The notes under the pieces were generated by a model, which saw only the letters and a program-made list of their open reading frames with translations, was not told the DNA's origin and ran no database searches. The position numbers were made by a program, and so were the translations under genes. A DNA stretch of 64,000 bases from Verrucomicrobiia bacterium (GTDB lineage: Bacteria; Verrucomicrobiota; Verrucomicrobiia; Verrucomicrobiales; DEV007), in the NCBI GenBank assembly GCA_030425385.1, contig JAUIAH010000015.1, positions 1-64,000 on the forward strand, given 5' to 3'. Positions 1 through 9,100 of the stretch are shown in pieces; the first letter of the stretch is position 1, and each line of letters opens with the position of its first letter.

Positions 1-67
1 CAAAGGTGACCATGCGCCTGTTCGTGTTATCGTCGTAAGGGCCGGGACAATGATCGTTTACATTCAT
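1..67 (-). other. Possible 5' end of an unidentified CDS (partial)
   Basis: From an ATG at 67 the minus strand stays open to the window edge and would encode a peptide starting MNVNDHCPGPYDD. Only 22 codons are visible, no ribosome binding site is evident and I recognise no family. A plus-strand frame is also open from position 2 to a TAA at 101-103, so strand and reality are both uncertain. It matters mainly because it lies directly beyond the truncated sulfatase. Confidence 0.2.
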
Positions 68-103
68 GCACCCAATATCGCACATTTATTTAAGATGTCT
101 TAA

Positions 104-271
104 CTAAATTGTGCGCCATTCCTTGGGCGACTTGATGATCTCATTGCCATAGCAGGCAAGATCGCCCCATCCCATGTCGTCAACGAGAAAGACGACAACG
201 TTCGGCTTCTCCGCTGTGGCCATACAGAGAGGCATCCAGAGCGTGACAGTGAGCGCGAGAATCAACTTCAT
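104..271 (-). pseudogene. Truncated sulfatase, N-terminal remnant (55 codons)
   Basis: The reading frame starts at ATG 271 with a signal-peptide-like segment (MKLILALTVTLWMPLCMATA). It continues with EKPNVVVFLVDDMGWGDLACYG, written here as the family hallmark KPNVV followed by the two metal-binding aspartates DD. This is the N-terminus of a type I sulfatase. Homology appears to stop after about residue 49 (KSP), where family members continue with a PNID/PHID segment. Here a short unrelated tail leads to TAG at 104. The active-site CxPSR motif is absent, so the product cannot be a sulfatase. It is divergent from the intact lyase-sulfatase gene. A deletion or an insertion just left of about 122 would explain it. 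The rest of the gene could lie beyond the window edge. Confidence 0.75.
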
Positions 272-358
272 GGGGGCACTGTCCCGAATCCACGCCTGTT
301 CAACAAGGGCTTTCTTTCTTGGCCACTACCAACGGTTTCAAGGGTGGTTGAAGCACCC

Positions 359-2863
359 ATGACAACCACTGTGATCCGCTGCCTGGTGACTCTCTCCATG
401 ATTCTTGTCACAGCCATTCCCCTCACGGCTTTGGCTCGGGACTTCGTCCACCCTGGCATCACACACACACAGGAAAGTCTCACCTTGATCAAAGCGAAGA
501 TCGACGCAGGTGAGGAACCCTGGGCAACCGCCTGGGAAAGGGTGCAGCGCTCGCGTTCTGCTAGTCTTGATTGGCAGCCCAAGCCGTATGCGCACGTCGA
601 GCGTGGCCCGTATAATAAACCTAACATCGGCTCTTCAGCGTTCACCCGCGATGGTGGTGCAGCTTATGTCCACGCCCTCCAATGGGCATTGACCGGGAAG
701 GTCGCGCATGCGGAGAAAGCAGTGGAAATTCTCAACGCATGGTCAGGCACGCTGGAGTCGATCTCCAATCACGACGCACGCCTCCTCATTGGGATGGATG
801 GCTACGACTATTGCAACGCCGCGGAGCTCATCAAACACAGCTGGGACGGCTGGCCCGAAGCACAGCAGAAGGCCTTTGAGAAGATGCTTAGGGAGATCTT
901 CTATCCTACCATCCAAGACTTCTACCCCTCGGCCAATGGCAACTGGGATGCGGCCATGCTTCAAACCATGCTGGCGATGGGTGTCTTTCTCGACGACCAG
1001 GCCATGTTTGATCGTGGGGTCGCCTATTTCTTAGAGGGCGACGGCAACGGCGCCATTCGCAACTACTTCAAGCCTTCAGGACAATGTCAGGAGAGCGGCC
1101 GTGATCAAGCCCATACCCAGATGGGACTCAACTTTCTCGCATCGACCTGCGAGATCGCCTGGAACCAAGGTGTCGATCTCTACAGCGCCTTTGATAACCG
1201 GTTGCTGAAAGGCTTCGAGTACTCCGCGAAATACAATCTAGGTGAAGACGTCCCCTTCGAATCCTACGAGAGTTTCCAAGGGCGCTATCGACACAAACGC
1301 ATTTCCGACGACGGTCGGGGGCGCTTTCAACCAATCTACGAGAAAGTTCTGAACCACTATCAGAACCGCAAGGGGCTGGAAGCGACGTACACCGAGCGAG
1401 TGGTCATGCAGCTCCGTGAACGTTCGGAAGATCGCCGAGGCCAATGGTTCGCGCTCGACACCTTGGTGTTCGCAGGTGTGGGTTCCGCGCCAGTCCCTGC
1501 CAAGCCGAATGTCGTCCTCATCTTTGCTGATGACCTAGGCTATGGGGACCTCAGCTGTTATGGGGCCACCAAGATCAAGACGCCTCACATTGATCGACTT
1601 GCCGGTGCGGGGATGCGCTTCACAGATGCACACGCTGCCGCATCGCTGTGTTCGCCTTCACGGTATGGGGTGCTCACAGGACAGTCTCCCTGGCGGCTCC
1701 ACCAGAAGGGAAACGGATTTCGCCTGCGTCCGGGACGGGAAACCTTGGGCTCCTTTCTGCAGAAACACGGCTACACCACTGCAGCGATTGGCAAATGGCA
1801 CCTCGGCTACAGCAAGGACTGGAACACCCTTCCCATCACCGGCCCCTTGGAGGTCGGGTTCGACTATCACTTTGGTGTCCCGCAGAATCACAATGATTCC
1901 ACCAGAGCCTTCATTGAGAACCATGACATCGTTGGCCGCAAGCCAGGAGAGCCCTACAAGGTTGTGAAGGGCGAGGATTTCCCCGAAGGTCTAGCAGAAC
2001 CACGGGTCGAGGATCTCGTCGACACCACCCTTACTGAGAAGGCAGTGGCCTTTCTCCGCAGAAGTGCCGACAAGCCGTTCTTTCTCTACTTCACACCCTG
2101 TGCCCCGCATACCCATGTCACGCCAAACGCACGGTTTCGAGGCACGAGCGAGGCGGGGCTCTATGGCGATCACATCCAGGAATTGGACTCCCATGTCGGC
2201 ACAATTCTTTCTACCCTTGAGGAGCTGGAGCTTTCGAAGAAGACCCTGGTGATCTTCACCAGCGATAATGGATCGACTCCTAAGGACTTCAAAGGCACCC
2301 AAGGAGTGCACCTGAATCTTGCCGACGACTCTGGTGACATCCGCTCGACGTTCAAGACTGCTAAGGCAGACGCCAAGACGTTAGGCCACATCACCAATGG
2401 CCCCTGGCGCGACGGCAAGGGCCATCCCTACGAGGGTGGCCACCGGGTGCCGTTCATGGCGCGTTGGCCTGGCAGCATTGCTCCAGGATCGATTTCCCAC
2501 CATCCTGTTAGCTTGACAGATATCTTTGCTACCGTTGCTGACCTCATTGATAGGGAGCTTCCTGACCATGCGGCCGAAGATTCTTTCAGCCTCTTACCAA
2601 TCCTTCAGGGAACGTCTCCTATGGCAACACGTGAAGCCATCTTCATCCTCGGAGACGGCAAAGACAGCGCCATTGCAGTGTGTACGGGGCGATGGAAACT
2701 GATTGTTCGCTACGACCACGACCGCACGGAGTCCTATGAACTTTACGATTTGAAGAGCGATCCAGGTGAATCGACAGATCTGTCTGAAGAGCACCCGGAG
2801 ATTGCCAAGCGCCTGGCCACCGCCTTGCAGCGTGCCGAGGCGGCAGGCCGCACCCGCCCCTGA
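359..2863 (+). CDS. Secreted alginate-lyase-like / sulfatase fusion protein
   Basis: A two-domain exported enzyme of 834 residues. I chose ATG 359 over the in-frame ATG at 344 because it starts a clean signal peptide (MTTTVIRCLVTLSMILV, ending near LTALA). Residues about 28-372 match the alginate lyase-like fold (PF05426 type, as in PL38 glucuronan lyases), with NGNWDAAM at about 193-200 and GRDQAHTQMGL at about 247-257. A short linker (VGSAPVPA) leads into a complete type I sulfatase with KPNVVLIFADD (metal aspartates near 391-392) and CSPSR at about 431-435, the formylglycine maturation site. Other sulfatase blocks such as GKWHLG and TSDNGS are present. The sulfatase half has no signal of its own, so the fusion is one protein. 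Likely substrate: a sulfated uronate polysaccharide (inference). The stop codon abuts that of the convergent CotH gene (shared TGATCA). Confidence 0.85.
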   Translation: MTTTVIRCLVTLSMILVTAIPLTALARDFVHPGITHTQESLTLIKAKIDAGEEPWATAWERVQRSRSASLDWQPKPYAHVERGPYNKPNIGSSAFTRDGGAAYVHALQWALTGKVAHAEKAVEILNAWSGTLESISNHDARLLIGMDGYDYCNAAELIKHSWDGWPEAQQKAFEKMLREIFYPTIQDFYPSANGNWDAAMLQTMLAMGVFLDDQAMFDRGVAYFLEGDGNGAIRNYFKPSGQCQESGRDQAHTQMGLNFLASTCEIAWNQGVDLYSAFDNRLLKGFEYSAKYNLGEDVPFESYESFQGRYRHKRISDDGRGRFQPIYEKVLNHYQNRKGLEATYTERVVMQLRERSEDRRGQWFALDTLVFAGVGSAPVPAKPNVVLIFADDLGYGDLSCYGATKIKTPHIDRLAGAGMRFTDAHAAASLCSPSRYGVLTGQSPWRLHQKGNGFRLRPGRETLGSFLQKHGYTTAAIGKWHLGYSKDWNTLPITGPLEVGFDYHFGVPQNHNDSTRAFIENHDIVGRKPGEPYKVVKGEDFPEGLAEPRVEDLVDTTLTEKAVAFLRRSADKPFFLYFTPCAPHTHVTPNARFRGTSEAGLYGDHIQELDSHVGTILSTLEELELSKKTLVIFTSDNGSTPKDFKGTQGVHLNLADDSGDIRSTFKTAKADAKTLGHITNGPWRDGKGHPYEGGHRVPFMARWPGSIAPGSISHHPVSLTDIFATVADLIDRELPDHAAEDSFSLLPILQGTSPMATREAIFILGDGKDSAIAVCTGRWKLIVRYDHDRTESYELYDLKSDPGESTDLSEEHPEIAKRLATALQRAEAAGRTRP

Positions 2864-5800
2864 TCAGGGCGCATGGGAACGCACCACACGGTAGAAGCCC
2901 GCCCCCGTTTCCTCCACCGTTTCTTCAAACTGGCCCGCCTCAATCGATCGCGCTTCCCATGGCCCCTCTAACGTTGCACTGAATTCGACTTGATCGATCG
3001 CATCCGCCCTGGGTGCCCATCGTAGGCGGATCACATGATCCTCACGGACAATGGACTCGATCGCGAAAGCATCGAGAATCACTTCATCCGAGAAATAGGG
3101 TTCTCCTGGTGAAGGGGCCGCTGCTCTCCAATCCTGCCCTGTCCAGGTGAGGCTCATCCCCTCGCCATCCGCGGCGCGCGGCCAGGGGTCTCGATCATCA
3201 TAGCGAATCGTCGCGAGCGTCGATCGGCCCCGTTTCAAGGTAATGGTTTCGCCGTCATTGCTAAGGGAACCACCTAACCAGGTTCCCAACAGGGCCACGT
3301 CAGCCCCATACGCACGCGCGAAGGCCTCCTCATCTCGAGCGATGACCAACACGCTTCCCGGTGCGAGTTCGGCGTCGTCCAGATTGAAATCGATCCCTTC
3401 GCCTCCCACTCTCTCCAGGCGCACGCCGCGCAGATGCACGAATTGATCACTCACATTCTGCAACTCCACATACTCGGCATCAGATTCCCCAGCAGGATGA
3501 TACATGACCTCACTCACAATGATGTTCTCTGCACTAGCAGGAATCGCATTGACATAGAAGAAGGCCTCATTCACCGCACTCCAAGCCTCTCCGTCTTTCA
3601 ATCGCGCCTTGACAGGGACACTGACGGCAAGGGTGATCGCACCCTCGTAGAGCGCGGCTTTAGAGGAGACCGCCCCTCCAGGAAGGCGCGGATCAGAACC
3701 GTCCAAGGTGTAGTAGATGGCACCGGGCTGCGGCATGAAGAGCGTGCCAGCCTCCATCGTGAGAGCGAAGGTATCCTCGACCACACCACCGTGTTGATTG
3801 AAGACAGGAGCACTCGTCTCAGGGTAGAGGCCATTCTCACGGAAGACCTTCACTAGGAATCGCGCACGAGAAGGGAAATACTCGTCTAACAAACGCGCTC
3901 TCTCCTCCATCCATTCCGCATCACGGGTAAATGGCCTGCTGGCGCGCCGATAGTCTCCCCAGCGGGCGGATTCCCCTACGATGGCATTGCGGATCTCATG
4001 CGCCCGCTTCTCCCACAAAGCGGTGGCCCGATCCGGAGTCATGATACCGTCATTGAAGAAATGCCGGTGAATGTGATCGCCATACCGAAGGATAAACTCC
4101 GGATTGTCTCGCAGCTTGGTATACACTCTCACCAAGGTGTCTGGATCATTCACGTTGATGTTTCGCGTCACATCGGTCTCGAACATGCTGGCTTCCATGT
4201 CCCAGAGATAACATTGCCACAGACCACGCTCCTCTCCACGACTGCGGCGGAGAACACGCATATTGTTCGATTGGAACACTTCCGGGCCATCGCGACTCCC
4301 CATGTATTGATGCACTAACATGTAGTCGATCAAATTATCCAGATCCATGTGTGTTTCCATGGCGGCGAGTTTCAAGGGTGTCTCCAGTCCTGAATCTGCG
4401 AGGGCTTGCATGGCATTCCAGGCGTCCTTGGTGCCATCAATGGCATGGGTGCCTGCGCCACCCGCAGAAACGGGGCGACGATTGATGGAATCGTAATCTT
4501 CCGGGTTGCCGCCGAAGTGCTGCGCACCATGGAATTCTCTCGGGTATTCGACGGGATTGTAGAGCCCCCAATAGAGCCCATTGATGAAGAGATGGACATA
4601 GGTAGCCTCGCCGCCTTGGTGACCCATGGCGATGTGAAGATCTCTAGCAAAGCTGTCACGGATATACTGCGACTGCTCGCGCTCGCTCGTGCCCACGTTG
4701 TTTGCTATCTGTGAGTTTCGCGTCCATCCATGCGCATTCTGCCCTCGTAGGATGAGATTATCAAAGGCCGTCACCGAGGAATCAGGGAAGAGCGGGTAGT
4801 GCAACGTCCCCGTCCCGTAGTCGCCGCGAAACTCCACGCGGATCCCGTGCTTGGGTTGCCCGCCCGGGCTGCGCGAGCCATTCCCATGGATGCGGATCCC
4901 GCAATCGATCTGAAATCCTGGACTTCCGTCAGGGTTGATGAGTTCCATGGACACCTCGCGCTCCCATTCCCGCCCGTCCTGTTGAGGATTGGCGTAGATG
5001 CCGCGTCGACTCCCGAAGAACTCCTCGGCATCCACGGCCAACGACAGGGTTCTGATGTCTCGAAAACCCTGACGAATATCCTCAGCATAGGCCGGATCCT
5101 CCACCACCCGCGGATCCATCTCATAATCAGGCACACGCGTGCCCCAGCGTTCGGGAGCGCCTTCAGGCTGCTCTGGTTGGCGGAGGATCTCTTCCAAGAA
5201 GAGGTAAGTTTGCGTGTCGACATTGGATGGCCGGAATCCCCGCTTGAACGCGGCAGCCCTAAGCACCGTCGTCTTCGCAATGGTGATAGGGCCTTCAACG
5301 AGAGTGCCGTTGGGGCCAGTGAAGAGCGTCCCAAGGCCCGGTTTGCTTCCATCTATGGTGTAATAGATCTCGGCCTCTTCGGTATCGGTGGTGATCTCGA
5401 CTTCGATCGCCTCTGTGTAGTAACCGCGATCCACGCTGAAGCGAGTGTCTGCCACCACGCCCATCAACGATACCACACCATTCGGCATTCCCGGTGTGGG
5501 CTTTTCGAAATAGCCTAACTGAAAGTCGGCGCTGAGACCGTAGGAAACACCCGTGTACTGGCGAGGATAATGCGGCGCGAACGCATGCACCACCGAGACG
5601 CCATCGGGAGCCACGAGGCCAAGAAACTCGCCACCGCTCGCCAGACGGAAATTGGTGTGCCATTCCTCCGAGAGCGTGGATCGATCTTTGCCTGAAGCAA
5701 ACACGAGCAGATGCTCACCCGATGCTAACATCGCTCCCTCCGGAAAGGCCCATTTGGCCAAATCCTCCGCATCATCTGTGAGATAATAGCCTGACAGATC

Positions 5801-5968
5801 AACCGAATCCACCCCATCATGACGCAATTCGATCCAATCTGAAAGGTCGCCATCGGCATCAAGAAGACCCTCCCCTGGGTTGGCAACGAACTCGGAAAGA
5901 AATAGGCCAGCAGCACACGGATCCGTGGCAGTCAAGGCCATCGCCAATGACCAAAGAAGCTTGAACAT
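2864..5968 (-). CDS. Secreted LTD / chitobiase-C / CotH-kinase-family protein
   Basis: A secreted multidomain protein of 1034 residues. ATG 5968 is preferred over the upstream frame start at 6055 because it opens a signal peptide (MFKLLWSLAMALTATDPCAAG). In order I see: a lamin-tail domain (LFLSEFVANP, then DWIEL); a chitobiase C-terminal-like domain (EIYYTIDGSKP); a long CotH-like kinase region with CGIRIHGNGSRS, RDSFARDLH, LFINGLYWGLYNPVE and WDMEASMFE; a second chitobiase-like domain (AIYYTLDGSDP); and a second lamin-tail domain (IIVSEVMYHP, then AEYVELQN). CotH proteins of spore formers phosphorylate coat proteins. The role of these LTD/CotH hybrids in Verrucomicrobiota and Planctomycetes is unknown to me. 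Convergent with the lyase-sulfatase and divergent from the ThuA gene. Confidence 0.8.
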   Translation of the reverse strand: MFKLLWSLAMALTATDPCAAGLFLSEFVANPGEGLLDADGDLSDWIELRHDGVDSVDLSGYYLTDDAEDLAKWAFPEGAMLASGEHLLVFASGKDRSTLSEEWHTNFRLASGGEFLGLVAPDGVSVVHAFAPHYPRQYTGVSYGLSADFQLGYFEKPTPGMPNGVVSLMGVVADTRFSVDRGYYTEAIEVEITTDTEEAEIYYTIDGSKPGLGTLFTGPNGTLVEGPITIAKTTVLRAAAFKRGFRPSNVDTQTYLFLEEILRQPEQPEGAPERWGTRVPDYEMDPRVVEDPAYAEDIRQGFRDIRTLSLAVDAEEFFGSRRGIYANPQQDGREWEREVSMELINPDGSPGFQIDCGIRIHGNGSRSPGGQPKHGIRVEFRGDYGTGTLHYPLFPDSSVTAFDNLILRGQNAHGWTRNSQIANNVGTSEREQSQYIRDSFARDLHIAMGHQGGEATYVHLFINGLYWGLYNPVEYPREFHGAQHFGGNPEDYDSINRRPVSAGGAGTHAIDGTKDAWNAMQALADSGLETPLKLAAMETHMDLDNLIDYMLVHQYMGSRDGPEVFQSNNMRVLRRSRGEERGLWQCYLWDMEASMFETDVTRNINVNDPDTLVRVYTKLRDNPEFILRYGDHIHRHFFNDGIMTPDRATALWEKRAHEIRNAIVGESARWGDYRRASRPFTRDAEWMEERARLLDEYFPSRARFLVKVFRENGLYPETSAPVFNQHGGVVEDTFALTMEAGTLFMPQPGAIYYTLDGSDPRLPGGAVSSKAALYEGAITLAVSVPVKARLKDGEAWSAVNEAFFYVNAIPASAENIIVSEVMYHPAGESDAEYVELQNVSDQFVHLRGVRLERVGGEGIDFNLDDAELAPGSVLVIARDEEAFARAYGADVALLGTWLGGSLSNDGETITLKRGRSTLATIRYDDRDPWPRAADGEGMSLTWTGQDWRAAAPSPGEPYFSDEVILDAFAIESIVREDHVIRLRWAPRADAIDQVEFSATLEGPWEARSIEAGQFEETVEETGAGFYRVVRSHAP

Positions 5969-6143
5969 CGTCGGTTTCACACCGCGATCGTAGGGCGTCT
6001 GTGTCGGGGGATCAATGCCACCGTTGCACTCCGATCCGCGGTTAACCGCCTTCACCTAGAAGATCCTGAAATGTGAATGCTTGAAAACAAGGAGTGAATC
6101 CTGGTGTTTTATGCAGCCCACACGATACCTTTCCCAGATACCT

Positions 6144-9100
6144 ATGAAATCCCACGCGTTTGCTCTCTTATTCGTTCTGCTATCGCTCTCGCCTCTTTCT
6201 GCCTACGAGCCACTCGTCTACGAAGGCACGGAGGGCGTGGGCAAAGGCAAACACATCGTGTTTCTTTCGGGAGATCACGAGTATCGTTCGGAAGAGACCT
6301 TGCCGGCACTGGCGCGCGTTCTGGCAAAGCACCATGGTTTCAAGTGCACGGTGTTGTTTAACATTGATGCCAAATCGGGCGAGATCACGCCGGGCAATTC
6401 CAATGCACCCGGCATGGAGGCGCTCGATGACGCAGATCTCGCTGTCGTCTACCTGAGGTTTCAGGATTTCCCCGAAGAGCAGATGAAGCATTTCGAGGCT
6501 TACCTCAACCGGGGTGGGCCAATCGTTGGCTTGCGCACGGCGACGCATGCGTTCCGTATCCCTGCCGATAGCAAATTTGCGAAGTATTCGTGGGATTACA
6601 AGGGTGAGGACTACCTGAGCGGCTTTGGGCATCAGGTGCTGGGGCAAACGTGGATTGGGCACTATGGCAGGAACCATCGCCAGAGCACGCGGATTGACAT
6701 CGTTGAGGACAAGGCCAGCCATCCGATTCTCCGCGGCGTGAAAGATGTCTGGGTGCAGGCGGGTGGTTATGTGGGCAACCCAGCGAGCGGCGATATCCTG
6801 ACATTGGCCCAGCCGCTCAACGGCATGAAGCCCGATTCGCCCGCGGATCCGGAGAAGAAGCCGATGCCTTCCGAGTGGACACGGACTTATAAAAGTGCGT
6901 CGGGCAAAGAAGGTCGCGTCTTCACCTCGCTCTATGGCGCTTCCGAAGATCTCTTGAACGAAGGGTATCGACGCCTGTTAGTGAACGGTTCTCTCTGGGC
7001 GCTTGGGATGGAGGAGGCGATCACGCCCGAGTTGAATGTGAGTCTGGTGGGCCCCTACAAGCCGAACACCTTCGGTCAGCGTCGTTATGCCAGGGGCGTG
7101 AAGCCGTCCGCCTACGCGGGCTTTGCCAGTCAGATTCCTGCCAAAGCAGCTGAAGCGCGACCAGATCGTCGCGAACAACGCCAGCGGAATCGCAACCGCC
7201 GCAATCGCGAGAACCAGAATGATGATCCACCCCATCGCTTGAAGGAGGAACCTGCCGAGGCAACCTCCGTGCGCTCACAGAAGGTCGCGCCTCCCGCCAA
7301 GGGCGAACGCATTGTTCTGTTAGGCAATGGCCTGGCTGAACGCGATGTCTACTACAGCCGCATCGAGACCGAGCTGAGCCTGCGCTATCCGGAGCACGAA
7401 CTGTTCTTCCGAAACATGGGACATGTGGGCGATACCCCTGGATTCCGTCCGCATCCATCGCGTGCGTCGCAATGGGCCTTTCCCGGCGCAGAGACGTTTC
7501 ACCCCGACCTCGATGTCCATCACGGACAAGGATTCTTCGGCACGCCGGATCAATGGCTGACGCACTTGAAAGCGGATACGATCGTCGCGTTCTTCGGCTA
7601 CAACGAGTCCTTCGGCGGGCCTAGCAAGGTGGCCAATTTCGAAGCCGAACTCAATGCCTGGGTCGAGCACACCCTCACCAAAGCCTACAACGGCGAAGCC
7701 GCCCCGCGCATTGTCCTGGCATCGCCCATCGCATTCGAAGATCTCTCCGCAACGCGCGACCTGCCGAATGGCGAGCAGGAGAACGCCAATCTCATTCTCT
7801 ACTCAGCGGCGATCGAAACGGTGGCGAGGAAACACGGCCTCACATTCATCGATCTCTTCTCGCCGACCAAAGCGCTCTATCAAGAGGTCGACGAACCATT
7901 GACCACCGCCGGATTTGTTCCAAACGACAAGGGATACCAACACCTCGCCAAGGTGCTCGCCGATGGCCTCTACGGCAAGCAAGCCCACCAATCGAAGGCG
8001 GATCCCGCTCTCATGCACGCGGCGATCAAAGAGAAGGACTACTTCTGGAATAGCGACTACCATTTGGTAAACGGCGTCCATGCCTATGGTCGGCGTTACA
8101 ATCCCTACGGCCCGCAGAACTACCCGGACGAAGTCAAGAAGACCCGTGAAATGGCCGCGCTTCGTGACGCCCAAATTCATGCGGTGGCCAAGGCCGAGAA
8201 GAGCGTTCTTGGTGTCGATGATAGTCAGACGCACGCGCTGGAGCCTGTTCCTACGAACTACCGCCAGAGCGCTAAGAACGGCAACGAGCAGTACCTCTAT
8301 GACGAAGAGGCGGTGAAGTCGCTCGCCGTTCCCGAGGGATACAAAGTCGAGCTCTTTGCCAGTGAGAAACAGTTCCCCAATCTCGCCAATCCGGTGCAGC
8401 TGTCGTTCGACAACCGCGGACGTCTCTGGGTGGCGACGATGCCGACCTACCCGCACTACCGCCCGGGCGATGCCTTGCCGGACGACAAGTTGATCATCTA
8501 CGAAGACACCGATGGCGATGGCAAGGCGGACAAGGAAACGATCTTCGCTGACAACTTGCACCTGCCCTGCGGTTTCGAGTTTGCCCCTGAAGGCGTCTAT
8601 CTCTCACAGGAACCCAATTTGGTGCTCTTGCGAGACACCGACGGCGACGACAAGGCCGACAGCACGGAGATCATCCTCGGCGGCTTCGACACGCACGACA
8701 CCCACCACGCCATCGGCGCTTTCACGGCGGATCCCAGTGGAGCCGTGGTGATGTGTGAGGGTGTCTTCCTACACACGAATGTCGAGACGGCCTACGGCCC
8801 GGTGCGTTGTGTCGATGGCGGCTTCTATCGCTACAGCCCTCAGAGAGGTCTGTTAGAACGCACCATTCAAATGAGCATTCCCAATCCCTGGGGGTTTGCC
8901 TTTGACCGCTGGGGACAGGATTTCCTCCTGCACACGTCCGGAACCACCATGAACTGGGCGCTCCCGATGTCCGTGAAGCCGACCTTCGGCAGCAAGACAC
9001 CGCGCACGCGCGACCTCATTCCGGACGGGCAGAAAGTGCGTCCCACCAGTGGTTTGGAAATCGTCTCTTCGCGCCATTTCCCGGACGAAGTACAGGGCGA

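Noticed and set aside
2858-2869. Palindrome at the convergent stop codons
   Set aside because: TGATCA simply merges two back-to-back TGA stops; the stem is too short to count as a terminator.
7803-8561. 252-codon open frame on the minus strand
   Set aside because: Lies wholly inside the well-supported ThuA/PVC dehydrogenase gene in antisense; no family motif.
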